DNA of 64,000 nt, taken from the NCBI GenBank assembly GCA_964022365.1, contig CAXHZN010000006.1, positions 1 through 64,000 of the forward strand, written 5' to 3'. Source of the DNA: CAJXJP01 sp964022365. Its GTDB lineage: Bacteria; Patescibacteriota; Gracilibacteria; BD1-5; UBA6164. Within the stretch, counting starts at the first letter, position 1. Every line of letters starts with the position of its first letter. Below are positions 32,599 to 42,370 of the stretch, piece after piece. The position numbers and the translations under genes were made by a program. The notes under the pieces are model-generated. The model saw only the letters and a program-made list of their open reading frames with translations. It was not told where the DNA came from and ran no database searches.

Positions 32599-32817
32599 GT
32601 GTTTTTAGAACGTATAGAAGTTTCATCGTATGAAATAGCCTCAATTGGTTATGATGATGCCCAACAAAAACTTCAAATAGAATTTCATAATCTCACTATT
32701 TTTGATTATTTCGAAGTTCCAAGAGATGTTTTTGAACATTTTGTGTGTGCTGATAATATAGAAAATTATTTTCAGGCTCATATAGAAAATTATTTTGAAG
32801 TTGATAGAGTTTTATAA
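32599..32817 (+). CDS. KTSC-domain protein
   Basis: A 72-residue protein matching the KTSC domain: RIEVSSYEIASIGYDD, LQIEFHNLTIFDYFEVP and YFQAHIENYFEV. The start is taken as GTG 32599-32601 because no in-frame ATG precedes the conserved block. KTSC domains occur alone or attached to lysyl-tRNA synthetase; their function is not established. Short, without UGA. Confidence 0.75.
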   Translation: MFLERIEVSSYEIASIGYDDAQQKLQIEFHNLTIFDYFEVPRDVFEHFVCADNIENYFQAHIENYFEVDRVL

Positions 32818-32852
32818 AAAAAGAGAAAAATTATATATTTTTCTCTTTTTTT
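32818..32852 (+). terminator. Terminator of the KTSC gene
   Basis: AAAAAGAGAAAAA and TTTTTCTCTTTTT form a 13-bp stem with a TTATATA loop. Confidence 0.75.
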
Positions 32853-32887
32853 GTATACTAATAGACGATATTCTTTAACATATTTTT

Positions 32888-34081
32888 ATGTTACAAAAAT
32901 TTTTTACTCTAGAAAATAAATTTATTTTCTACTTACTTTCTCAAAGGAGAAATTTTATTCCGATTTTGTCTATTTATTATTTAACTCTTCCAGATACTAC
33001 GGCAAATCAAATCGGTATTTTTACGGCTCTAGGGTATTTGTTTTCATTTATTTTAGAAATACCTTCTGGATATATTTCTGATCGCGTAGGACACAGAAAA
33101 ACTTTATTATTTTCTAAAGTTTTACAGACACTTTCTGTATTATTATTTATAGTTTGATATTTTGTTTGACCCGTTTGGAATTATTATTGTTTTATTCTCG
33201 CTTTTATTTTTCAATCGGTAGGTTTTTCATTTTTTTCTGGGACGACTTGAGCCTATTATCATGAATTATTAGAAGAAAAATGAGAATGAAATTTATACGG
33301 AAAAAAAATGTGATTATTAAAAGCAAAAACTTCTTTGTATAGTGCGTTTATTATAATTCTTTTACCACTTACAACATATTTTCATATTCTTTGGCCACTG
33401 ATTATTTGAGCTATTTTTGACATATTATGAACTCTTGCTATTTATTTTATGCCAAAAGTAAAACAAGTGATTACATCAAAACAGCCGAAATCACTTGTAT
33501 GTTTAATACAAGAATCTAAAGCAAATAGGGGATTATATTTTTCTATTTTTATGGGATTACCAATCTGATTTTTTATGTGAGAACATGCTTATAGGTGAAT
33601 TTATTTAGAATATTTATGATATCCACTCATTTTAATGTGAGTTGTCATGTCAGCTTCAAGAATAGTTTGGTATTTTGTATGAAAATATGGTCATAATATT
33701 GAGAAATATTTTACGATTCGTCAGCATTTATATGCAGAAATGTTAATATTCCCTATAGCACTTTTTGCAATATTTTTCTTTTCAAATCCATATATAGTTT
33801 GAATTATCTATATTTTTATCATTTGATACCAACATGGGAGAAAACCTATTTTAGAAAATTATTTACTGCAAAATTATATTTCTGATAATAGATACAAAGC
33901 GACTTTTTTATCTTTAGAGTCTCAATTTAGTTCGATTTTTTCTATGGGAGTAACTTTAGCAATGTGATATTTGGTTGCCATTAGTTTTAATATTTGATAC
34001 TTGAGTTTAGCAGGGAGTTTATTTATCTGTTTATCTCTTACATATTTTTTCATTTTCAGACAAAGAAAAACCCAAGCATAA
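32888..34081 (+). CDS. Major facilitator superfamily transporter
   Basis: A 397-residue, about 12-helix carrier. The A-motif between helices 2 and 3 reads GYISDRVGHRKTLL; other marks are ILEIPSGYISD and the repeat-related SASRIVWYFVGKYG. Likely a proton-coupled exporter or importer; substrate unknown. The last codons (FRQRKTQA) overlap the terminator. The 3' end with the terminator is repeated at 35416-35465. Confidence 0.88.
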
Positions 34082-34100
34082 GCTTGGGTTTTTAGTTTTT
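34050..34100 (+). repeat. Direct repeat copy 1: MFS 3' end plus terminator
   Basis: TTTTCAGACAAAGAAAAA followed by CCCAAGCATAAGCTTGGG and T-rich tail. A near-identical copy lies at 35416-35465, on the other side of the lipoprotein gene. The match covers coding bases as well as the hairpin. Confidence 0.7.
34070..34098. terminator. Bidirectional terminator after MFS gene
   Basis: AACCCAAGC-ATA-AGCTTGGGTT stem with A and T tails, between convergent genes; the MFS stop codon is within it. Confidence 0.8.
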
Positions 34101-34104
34101 GTAT

Positions 34105-35295
34105 CTATTGAGTTATAAATGGACAAATAAATTGTTTTTTCAATTTAGGATCACCAATAAGACACATAGTAATATCAACTTCAACTCTACTTAAATCTTC
34201 ATTATATACAGTCAAAGTAACTTCAGAATTAAATATCATTTCAAGACGATTAACTTTAATTTTACCATCTTTAGATTCAAATAATTCCATCTTTTGTGGA
34301 GAGCATATAAACTCAGGGCATTCATCTGAATCCATTTCTATATAATACTCTCCATCCTCAGGAACCTCTATTTCAATAGTTGAAAAAATGAATGCAGGAG
34401 TTTCTGTCCAAGAATCTTTAGTATAATATGGAGAAGTTAAGACTAACTGTCGAAATTCTCTTTTAAAAGTAGATTGATTAGGTATTTTTATACTCATTTC
34501 TCTATACCCATCATAGTATTGAATACTCTCAAAACTTACCCCTTGATCAATTACATTCCATGTTATTTCCCCTGTAATAGATAAAAAACGTACATAATAA
34601 TTACGTACTTCATCAGGGAGGAAGTAAAAATTTTCATTAAAAAATATCTCTACGATACCAGTACCAAACCTTCCAACTTCAGTAGAACCAACTAGATAAT
34701 TATCTTGTGTAAACACTTCTGCACGATATATATTCTGGATATTTTGATCACCACTTAATTTAAATGTAACAGAATTTACATACTGTGATACACCAGCTAC
34801 TATTGGTTTAATAGAAAAATCTAACTCAGGTTTTTGATATATGAACTTCACATTCCAAGTATTTTTATCAGCATAATAAATAGTATTATTTGATATGAAG
34901 TTATCTAACCATACATATAATTCTTCACTATCAGATTGCTGAATTGAGAGTATTACATTATCATTTGATGAAAGACTTATATCAATTTCTCCCCAATCAT
35001 TAAATGTATGTTCTACTGAATTAACGATTAAAGATACTTGCTCAGGTATACGAGAAAAACCAAATGACAAATGTTCTATTCCTTGTTCTGGTACGGTTAT
35101 TTCAATGATATAGCAACTACTTTCTACTATACATTCAGACTCTATTTGAACGAACTCTATCACTGGTTTTTCAACTTCCACAATTACTTCTTTTTCAACT
35201 TCCTTGATGACTTCCACTTCTTTTGTATCCGTACCACCACAGGCAGTTAAGAATAATAAAGTAGAAATAATCACAGTTTTTAAAAATAATTTCAT
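34105..35295 (-). CDS. Lipoprotein, UGA-free, probably horizontally acquired
   Basis: A 396-residue lipoprotein: signal MKLFLKTVIISTLLFLTAC, lipobox LTACGG (Cys about residue 19), a short Glu/Val/Lys repeat (KEVEVIKEVEKEVIVEVE) and then a beta-rich extracellular part with four Cys (ESECIVESSCYI; DECPEFICSP) of no known family. The start at 35293-35295 has TGGAGGTG in front; an upstream ATG at 35331 is less likely. All of its about 17 Gly codons are GGN and none is UGA, and it stops with TAG. This contrasts with lipoproteins of similar size in the window. It is flanked by direct repeats, so it was probably inserted. Confidence 0.8.
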   Translation of the reverse strand: MKLFLKTVIISTLLFLTACGGTDTKEVEVIKEVEKEVIVEVEKPVIEFVQIESECIVESSCYIIEITVPEQGIEHLSFGFSRIPEQVSLIVNSVEHTFNDWGEIDISLSSNDNVILSIQQSDSEELYVWLDNFISNNTIYYADKNTWNVKFIYQKPELDFSIKPIVAGVSQYVNSVTFKLSGDQNIQNIYRAEVFTQDNYLVGSTEVGRFGTGIVEIFFNENFYFLPDEVRNYYVRFLSITGEITWNVIDQGVSFESIQYYDGYREMSIKIPNQSTFKREFRQLVLTSPYYTKDSWTETPAFIFSTIEIEVPEDGEYYIEMDSDECPEFICSPQKMELFESKDGKIKVNRLEMIFNSEVTLTVYNEDLSRVEVDITMCLIGDPKLKKQFICPFITQ

Positions 35296-35487
35296 GTGCA
35301 CCTCCAGTGCTTTTATTTGTGTTTTGGTCATAAAAACTATATTTTATGACACTTAAAAAATTTAAGTAAATTAAATATAAAATATTTTAATAAAATGTCA
35401 AACTAATGTTTTCTCTTTTTCAGACAAAGAAAAAACCAAGCGTAAGCTTGGTTTTTTAATTTTTAGGAGAAAAACTATAATTGTTAT
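35296..35487. other. Intergenic sequence left of the ncRNA candidate
   Basis: This stretch holds the ribosome-binding site (35301-35306) and promoter region of the minus-strand lipoprotein gene and the direct repeat at 35416-35465. No gene is seen. Confidence 0.6.
35416..35465 (+). repeat. Direct repeat copy 2: MFS 3' end plus terminator
   Basis: TTTTTCAGACAAAGAAAAA then ACCAAGCGTAAGCTTGGT and a T/A tail. It repeats 34050-34100 with a few differences. As it is not preceded by a gene, it is a duplicated end, not a used terminator. Confidence 0.7.
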
Positions 35488-35799
35488 GGTCTCACTCAAT
35501 ACAACACTTGAGTGAGTAAGACCTAGATTATGTTCCACTTCATATTTTTCGTTTCCTTATTTTTTTGATTTTGAGGAATCCTCATTCCTGTTTTATCGCC
35601 ACCGGCAGAAAAATCGCTAAATAATATATAGGTTGTTTAAGTTTTGCCGTCGCATAACATTATCCTTATTTAAAATTTTCAGGGTGAAATTAATATCAGA
35701 ATAATGAAAAGATTTTTAATTCGCTGATATCAATTAAATAATTTATAATTATTTTTAAAATAAAGTCAAACTTTTTCTTGAAGTTTGAGATTTTTTTTA
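35488..35799 (+). ncRNA. Candidate structured non-coding RNA with terminator
   Basis: No ORF with coding character covers this 300-bp stretch, although it has higher GC patches. It has a bulged hairpin at 35488-35523 (GGTCT-CACTCAA / TTGAGTG-AGACC), AGGAAT-CCTC-ATTCCT at 35574-35589, distal pairing CGGCA (about 35606) with TGCCG (about 35645), ATATCAG / CTGATAT at 35693-35730, and ends in a hairpin TCAAACTT / AAGTTTGA followed by eight T (35766-35799). The layout suggests one structured transcript. I could not match it to tmRNA, RNase P, SRP or 6S RNA. The strand is chosen from the terminator. Confidence 0.4.
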
Positions 35800-35838
35800 T
35801 ATTATAGTTTTACTTGTGAAAAATTTGAGGGTAAAATT

Positions 35839-36168
35839 ATGGAGACTAATCTCGAAAAATATTTCTTTGAATTAATTATAAAATCAATTTCTTCAATTGA
35901 TGGTATTACAAAAGCCTGGGTTAAACCAACAGCTGGAAGTGAATCTGAAATTCATTTTACAAAACTTACAGAGCTTGAAGCAAATCAAGTTACTAAGTTT
36001 GTGCAAAATTGTTTATTAATTTGCGGTACAGATACAAAGTTACTCAACTTTCAAGTAAAAAAACAAGGATCTAGATCTGGAGTTCGAGGTATTGATATTC
36101 CTCTAAATTTTGATAATCAAGAGCAAAAAGATAAATACCTTGAGTACAGGAATCAACTTTTAGCATGA
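35839..36168 (+). CDS. Small protein with possible TGA stop, probably acquired
   Basis: A 109-residue hydrophilic protein from ATG 35839 (GAGGG about 9 bases upstream) to TGA 36166-36168. Read with UGA as Gly, it would run on to TAG 36232-36234 (131 residues) through a clear terminator hairpin at 36193-36221, which no normal gene does. So the TGA is probably the stop of the donor gene, and the host may make an extended protein. The body (ISSIDGITKAWVKPTAGSES, VKKQGSRSGVRGIDIPL) is not a family I recognise. Confidence 0.6.
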   Translation: METNLEKYFFELIIKSISSIDGITKAWVKPTAGSESEIHFTKLTELEANQVTKFVQNCLLICGTDTKLLNFQVKKQGSRSGVRGIDIPLNFDNQEQKDKYLEYRNQLLA

Positions 36169-36192
36169 AATGTTATTTCTGTACAATTATCT

Positions 36193-36221
36193 AAAAACGT
36201 AGCATTTGCTGCGTTTTTTTA
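36193..36221 (+). terminator. Terminator of the gene at 35839
   Basis: AAAACG-AGCA-TT-TGCT-CGTTTT stem followed by T. Confidence 0.75.
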
Positions 36222-36292
36222 TTGAAAATATTAGACAAATAAAAAAGATATAAAAAATAATTTTTACATCTTTTTTTGCTTTATGAAATTGG

Positions 36293-36364
36293 TATCGCCA
36301 CGGAGAATCGAACTCCGGTTGCCTGGATGAAAACCAGGAGTCCTAACCACTAGACGATGGCGAC
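36293..36364 (-). tRNA. tRNA-Glu (anticodon UUC)
   Basis: Full cloverleaf on the minus strand: acceptor GTCGCCA / TGGCGAT, anticodon stem CCTGG / CCAGG with loop TTTTCAT, TPsiC arm CGGAG-TTCGATT-CTCCG, followed by discriminator A. The CCA end is encoded (36290-36292). Confidence 0.95.
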
Positions 36365-36390
36365 TCACTCGTTTTTCTTAAAGCAAATGT

Positions 36391-36417
36391 ATTTTATTTA
36401 TTTTGAGAAAAAGTCAA
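36391..36417 (-). promoter_or_regulatory. Predicted tRNA-Glu promoter
   Basis: TTGACT (36412-36417, minus strand) with a TAAAAT -10 at 36391-36396, spacing 15. It shares the TTTTGACTTT form with the promoters of the Ile-Gly tRNA genes. Confidence 0.5.
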
Positions 36418-36508
36418 AACTTTTTTTGGAAAAAAGTCAAAATTCTTTCTTGTAATTTTATAATTTTGCGATAAAGTAGGGAAAATATAAATATTATAAT
36501 TTCATTGA

Positions 36509-37273
36509 ATGTATAAAATATTATTCGTAAGCGCACTAAATACTGAGTTAAAAATAGTAAAACAAGAAATAAAAAAAATTTCTATCAAAGATTTTGAAAT
36601 TGATTTTTTTGCACATTGAGTAGGGAATTATTCTACGATTTTACAGCTGACTAAAACATTATCTCAAAAAAAATATGATTTTGTCATAAATATTTGAGTG
36701 TGTGGACATAATCTTAGTGAAAAACCTGAGCTTATACAAGTTGCTCATAGTTATAACTTGGCAAACAAAAAAGAAATTATTTACCCTATAGTTTTAGAAT
36801 TTGCTCCTCTCAAATCAATAATTTGTAGTGAAGTGCCAGTGTTTGATCCTAAAATATTATGAGAAAATAATTTTGTTGATATGGAATCTTACGGATTTGA
36901 AAAAGTGTGTGAGAGTTTTAAAGTAGCAAGAATATCTCTGAAAGTTCCTGTTGATAAAGTCTGAGATGAAACGAAAAATTTTGATATTTCTTATGCTCAA
37001 TGATTATTAGAAAAAAATATCGATTATGAAAAATTATGTGAGAAAATAAAAAAATATTTAGAGAAACTTCCAAAAAAATATAATCCTGAAAAATATAGTG
37101 AATTATTTTCATTTACATTTAGTGAAAAAATTATTTTTGAAAAATGGTATTATAAATTTGTATCTCTCTTTGTCTGAGAAGATTTTGAAGATTTTTTTCA
37201 AGAAAATAAACATTTACAAAAAAAGAAATTTTTAGAAGCTTTAAAAAATAAATTATCAGAATATAAAATATAA
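36509..37273 (+). CDS. Nucleoside phosphorylase-like protein
   Basis: A 254-residue cytoplasmic protein. The N-terminal half resembles the nucleoside phosphorylase / MTA-SAH nucleosidase fold: KILFVSALNTELKIVKQE, FAHGVGNYSTILQLT, FVINIGVCGH and VDMESYGFEKVCE (the M-E pair binds ribose). The C-terminal part (FDISYAQGLLEKN onward, Lys-rich) is extra. The fold is likely; the exact reaction (futalosine, MTA or nucleosides) cannot be told. It precedes a radical SAM gene by 6 bases and is probably in one operon with it. Confidence 0.72.
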
Positions 37274-37279
37274 AAAATC

Positions 37280-38254
37280 ATGATTATCTACGTAGAAAAA
37301 CAAGCAAAAGATTATCCTCAAACACAAAAAATATTACAGAAATATAAAAATGCTTCTGTGATTTTTATTGAGCATTATAAAAATATTTTTGATAAAAATT
37401 TTGAAAATTTAAGTGTTCAAAAATCTATCATTATTGCAAAACTTGATTCTCCAGCCGTGACTGAAGCTCCAGCTTGATATGGTCATACCAAACAAGCATA
37501 TTTTTTCAAAACCAGTTTAAATTGTGTATTTGACTGTAGTTACTGTTTTTTAAAATGAGCATTTAAAAATGATAACATGGTATTTTTTGTAAATTACGAT
37601 GATATTAAACAACAAATTTCTGATAAAATTGTTGAACTCAAAAATTCTGGAATCCAAGAAGAAATTTGGTTTTATTCATCTGATTACAGTGATATTCAAG
37701 GAATGGATATAATCTCTTGATTTAACCAAGAATTTATACCATTTTTTGATGAATTTGAATGAGTAAAAATGGAAGTGAGAACCAAAGCTTGAAATGTGCA
37801 ATCACTTTTAGATCTATGATTTGCTCCAAAAAATACTGAAATAGCTTTTTCTCTTAATCCACAATCTTTAATAGAAAAATATGAGTCTGGTACTGCCACT
37901 CTTCAAAATAGAATGAAAGCAACAAATCTTTTATTAGAACATAATTTTACAGTTTGATTACGTTTTTTACCATTATTGCCGGTAAAAAATTATAAAGAAA
38001 TCTATCAAGAATTTATAAATGAAATGAAGCAAGAAATAAATTTTTGCGATATTGCTTCTACTTTTGCTTCAGGATTATTATTTACGAAACGTGATTATAA
38101 TACTATTCTAAAAAAATATCCAGATTTAGATATTTTACATTTATTAGAATTAGAAAACGATGACTTTTATAGAGAAGCGAGGGAAGTAAGAGATACTTTT
38201 TACACTATGTTCAAAAATTTAGATAATAAATGTTTGTTATGTCTGGAAAATTAA
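37280..38254 (+). CDS. Spore photoproduct lyase-like radical SAM protein
   Basis: A 324-residue protein. The radical SAM motif C-x-x-x-C-x-x-C is in NCVFDCSYCFLKG (about residues 82-94). The rest has the marks of the SPL family: VFFVNYDDIKQQI, EIWFYSSDYSDI, EVRTKAGNVQSL, IAFSLNPQSLIEKYE and RFLPLLPVKNY. SPL repairs 5-thyminyl-5,6-dihydrothymine in spores; in non-sporulating bacteria the substrate is unsure. It overlaps the next gene by 16 bases, so the two are co-translated. Confidence 0.85.
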
Positions 38255-38865
38255 AAAATATACTTATCACATGAAGTTCATCAGGTATTTGAAAATCTCT
38301 AAAAAATAATTTTCAAGAAGATTATAATATTATTTGAGTATCTAGAACATGAGAAAATGATATAAATTTAGATCTATGAGATACCTCAAATCTAGAGAAA
38401 ATTTCTGATTATTTAGAAAAAAATAATATTTTATTGGATACTCTGATTTTAAACGCTTGAATTTGATTTTTTGATGAATTTTGAAAAATTTCAGATGAAG
38501 ATTATATAAAAATGTTAGATGTAAATTTAAAATCTCCTATAATTCTGACTCAAAAATTACTTCCATATGTATCACAAAAAGCAAAAATTATATTTATTTG
38601 AAGTATTTGTTCAAAAAAATTTATGAAATACTGAGCTGTATATCAAGCAACTAAATTTGGTATAAGATGATTTGCTGGAAGCTTAAAAAATGAACTCAAA
38701 TGAAAAAAAATCCATTTAATAAATCCTAAAATAGTTGAAACGAATTTTCATAATAATTCTCATATTGCTATGGATATTCATCAAAAAACCGAAATTTGAG
38801 ATATTTTAACAACGGTAGAAAATATTCTATCTTGAAATGAAACTCGTTTTGAAATAGATCTATAA
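38239..38865 (+). CDS. Short-chain dehydrogenase/reductase
   Basis: A 208-residue Rossmann-fold oxidoreductase. ITGSSSGIGKSL is the cofactor glycine loop, LILNAGIGFF the NAG motif, FIGSICSKK with YQATKFG the Ser-Tyr-Lys catalytic triad. NAD(P)H-dependent; substrate unknown. Its start codon lies inside the end of the SPL-like gene, so it is the third gene of the 36509-38865 operon. It is shorter than most classical SDRs (about 250). Confidence 0.87.
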
Positions 38866-38985
38866 GTTTCAACTCAATTTTATATAAAAATATAATATCT
38901 GAAAAAATACTTCTATATTTATTTTTTCATTTGCAGATATTTTTTTTTAGATACAATGCACCTAATATTTTTTATTCATATATAA

Positions 38986-40584
38986 ATGAAATTCCCAAAC
39001 AAAAAACAAAAATTATTTTTTCAGAAACATAAAAAGAAATTTTATACTCTTTTTGGAGTTATTATTATCTTAATAGTTTTGTATATTATTTTATTAACTC
39101 AAGCGAAAAGACTAGAAACTCTTGCTACTTTTCCTGGTGTGAGAATCAATGTTCAAGATGTTGTTGGACATGTGAAAGCTGACTTTGAATTTGAAGAAAT
39201 AAATATTTCTGATTCACAATGAAATAATATAAATGGTTTATATTTAGACAATAATGCAGAAAAAACGGTCTACTATTTTCATGGAAATGGAGGACCTTTA
39301 AATTATTTTTATTCTGAAGTTCAATATATTTGAGATTTAGGCTATAACGTAATGGCATACGATTATCCTGCTTATGGAAAATCTACATGATTTCCGTATA
39401 AAGAAAATGTAGAAGAATTTTCAAATACTTTTTTTAATTATATAAAAGAAGAAAAAAATATTGATTCTGACGAATTAATTATTTGGGGATATTCTGTCTG
39501 AACAGCTGTAGCAACAGATTTTGCTTCTAAAAATGATTTTGAAAAATTAGTTTTAGTTTCTCCATTTGCTTCTCGTTATGACATGAGTAAAAGTTTCCTT
39601 TGAATGCCAATTCAAAAGTTATTATTTCAAGAAAATTCATTTAATACTCTAGAATTAGTACAAAATTTTGATAAACCAGTTTTAATGGTTCATGGAAATC
39701 AGGATAATATTGTTAGTTTTGATCAAGGAAAAAATGTCTATGAAAATTATGGAAATTCTTCTGAATTTAATCAAAAATATTTTGTAGAAATTGATGGATA
39801 CGGACATAATATTATTTTGGATGTATATGGAAATGCTCTACAAACAAAATTTTTAGAATTTTTAGAAACATCAAAAATTTCTGGAGAACAAAAATATTTT
39901 ATGCTCGATGCTAAAAATAAAAAATTATGGGAGGATCAAGCCAGCAGTTATAAAAATATATTTTTGGCAGACTTAAAATCAGACTCGTCTATTACGAAGT
40001 TCGTAAATAGTAAAGTTTCTTTTAACAACAAAGCCTATGTGCCGAGTAATTTAGTGAAATTTTCATCTCAATATGTAGCAGATTGAAAATGATATGGAAC
40101 GCTTAGAGCTGATATTATTCCTCAACTTGAATCTTTGGCAAAGGCATTTTATGAAGAATTTAACACAAAATTACTTATCAATTCTTCGTATAGATCATAC
40201 GCATATCAAAAAGGAATAAAAAATAGAGGTTGTCCAGATAATTTATGTGCAAAAGCATGATTTTCAGAACACCAATCTGGTTTAGGTTTTGATATTTTTT
40301 CAATTTCAAATCAATATACTTGGAAAAACAATGCTAAATTATGGAGTTATTACACGTGGCTTGATACTCAAGCTCATAAATATGGTTTTCATAATACCTA
40401 TCAAAAAGGGCTACAAATAGACTGATATGAAATAGAACCTTGGCATTGGAGATATTTATGAGTTGATCTATCTACCTATTTACATGAAAATAATATTACT
40501 ATTGCAGAATTTTATTATCAACAAAATAATAAAATAAATGCTCAATCTCAATGAGACATAATTGCTGAAAAATTATTAAAATAA
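38986..40584 (+). CDS. Fusion: membrane-anchored alpha/beta hydrolase and VanY-type D-Ala-D-Ala carboxypeptidase
   Basis: A 532-residue protein: one TM anchor (YTLFGVIIILIVLYIILL), an alpha/beta hydrolase domain (VYYFHGNGG, WGYSVGTAV nucleophile Ser, VLMVHGNQDNIV acid Asp, YGHN His; about residues 75-300), and a C-terminal M15B/VanY domain (SSYRSYAYQ, SEHQSGLGFDIF and EPWHWRYL, zinc-binding His-Asp-His; about 360-510). The second part trims peptidoglycan stem peptides outside the cell. The first may act on a lipid or ester. A combined exported enzyme of this type is unusual; both domains look intact. Confidence 0.86.
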
Positions 40585-40616
40585 AAAAACGAATTGGAAA
40601 CAATTCGTTTTTTTTA
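40583..40616. terminator. Bidirectional terminator
   Basis: ACGAATTG-GAAA-CAATTCGT stem with A and T tails between convergent genes. Confidence 0.85.
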
Positions 40617-41531
40617 TTTTTCTCATAACATATTAAATATTTCTTCTATATCATCAACTTGTTCAAACATTTCTTTTTTTGATTTTAATTCTATTTTTAA
40701 ATATTTTACTAATCAAATAGCTTGTTTAGAAGATAGTTTTTCTTCTAAAGCATCTAATTTTATGATAATAGTTTCTAATTTTTCTAATTTTTTTTCTGTT
40801 GCTATTTTTTGTTTTTCTAAACTTCAAACAAGAGAATTTACTGCACTATCTGCTCTTTTTTTCATTACTCTATCGAGCATATATTCTTCTGAAATTTCTT
40901 CTTTTTCAAGTTTTTCATCATCGTCATCATCAGATGAATTATTTTTTCTATCATTATATGCTTCTTGTTTTGAAATAACTTCTTTTGCATCACAAGAATT
41001 TACTTTTTTCCAACCTGTTTTTACGCTACAAGGAGTAGAAAATTCTCTACATTCTCAAGTCACTGGATGGTATGCTGGTTGAATCATTTGAATACAATTT
41101 TCTACAGGTTTTTTTTCATATTCTTTTTCTTGTTGATAGGCTGCAAGTTTTTCAACATTACTACATACGATTGATTCATCAGTTTTCACTACACATACTC
41201 TAAAATACCCAACTTTAGTAGACCAATCTTTAAATGTATTCTCATCATCTTGAGCACTCATTCCAACAAATACCGTAGTATCATTTGGATAAACTGGATT
41301 ATCATGTGTATAAGATTTTACTAATTTATAATATTTAAAATCAGATTTTTCATATTCATTCCAGTTTGCTTCAACTTCATAATCATCTCTTGAGATTTCA
41401 AAATCTAATTCATTTGAATAAGTAATTTTTTTCTCAGTTTCTTTATATTCTTTTGTTGTATCTTTATATTCAGCAGATACTCAAACAAATAAAAAACCAC
41501 AAATAGTTAAGATTCCTAATAATTTTTTCAT
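40614..41531 (-). CDS. Secreted coiled-coil protein
   Basis: A 305-residue protein with an N-terminal signal peptide (KLLGILTICGFLFVGVSA). A small Cys-containing domain follows (CVVKTDESIVCSN, ENCIQMIQPAYHP, GECREFSTPC), probably disulfide-bonded, then an acidic linker and a long C-terminal coiled coil (EKQKIATEKKLEKLETIIIK and onward). The pattern of a signal peptide, a PVTGEC-like motif and coiled coil is common in CPR exported proteins. No enzyme motif. Several UGA codons. Confidence 0.72.
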
Positions 41532-41653
41532 ATTAATAATATTAATAATATATTACTCTAAAATTATAATATTTTTTAGTAAGTTTTCAAATATATTTAC
41601 TTGTCATATAGTTTTTTTTCAATATGATACAGAAAAATTTATTAAAAAATATT

Positions 41654-42340
41654 ATGGCAAAAGTAAATAGAATACAAAATAGACAAAAAACAGGTCCTAA
41701 AGTCTGATTTCATAGAAAGAAAAAAACTCAAAGAGGGCAATACATAATACGTGATGATTATGCAATTAAAGCAAAAAAAGCATGATTTAGAGCGAGAAGT
41801 ATTTACAAACTTTTAGAAATGCAAGAACGTTTTGAGCTGATTCAACCTGATTATTCTGTAATCGATATTTGATGTGCTCCGGGAAGTTTTTTACAAGCGA
41901 TTAGAAATATTGTAAGAGAAAAAACAATTATTTGAGTAGATTTAAAACCTGTAACACCATTTTCATATCCAAATGTTTCAACAATTGTTTGCGATATTTT
42001 TGACTATGATAAACTTTCAAAAGAAGTAATAGATATAGTCGGTGACGACCAATTTGATTTAATCACGTCTGATATTGCTCCTAATACAACTGGAAGATTT
42101 GACATTGATCAATATGCTTCAGTAGAACTTAATATTGAAATTTGTAAATTTAGTGATTGGTTTCTCAAAGAATGAGGAAATATGATTTTAAAAGTTTTTA
42201 AATGAGAAGACTTTAATGATTTAGCACAACAAGTAAAAAAGAGATTTGATAATATGACAACGTATAAACCTCTTGCTTGTCGTGATTCTTCACACGAAGA
42301 ATACATCATCTGTTGGTGAAAAAAACATGTTGCAAAATAA
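41654..42340 (+). CDS. rlmE: FtsJ/RrmJ-like ribosomal RNA 2'-O-methyltransferase
   Basis: A 228-residue SAM-dependent methyltransferase. SAM motif VIDIGCAPGSFLQAI, then IIGVDLKPV, LITSDIAPNTTGR and LKVFKGED supply the K-D-K-E tetrad. It should methylate 2'-OH of a uridine in the 23S rRNA A-loop. The N-terminus carries an additional Lys/Arg-rich stretch before ARSIYKLLEM. UGA codes Gly in the DIGCAPG loop. The rlmE name is by homology to E. coli RrmJ. Confidence 0.88.
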
Positions 42341-42370
42341 AAAAAAATCCCGTACGGGATTTTTTTTTTA
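42341..42370. terminator. Bidirectional terminator
   Basis: ATCCCGT-ACGGGAT stem with A and T tails between convergent genes; the minus-strand gene ends in it. Confidence 0.75.

Noticed and set aside
40594..41082. 162-codon plus-strand ORF
   Set aside because: It is the antisense of the secreted coiled-coil gene; Phe/Ser-rich composition is typical of the complement of Glu/Lys-rich coding sequence.
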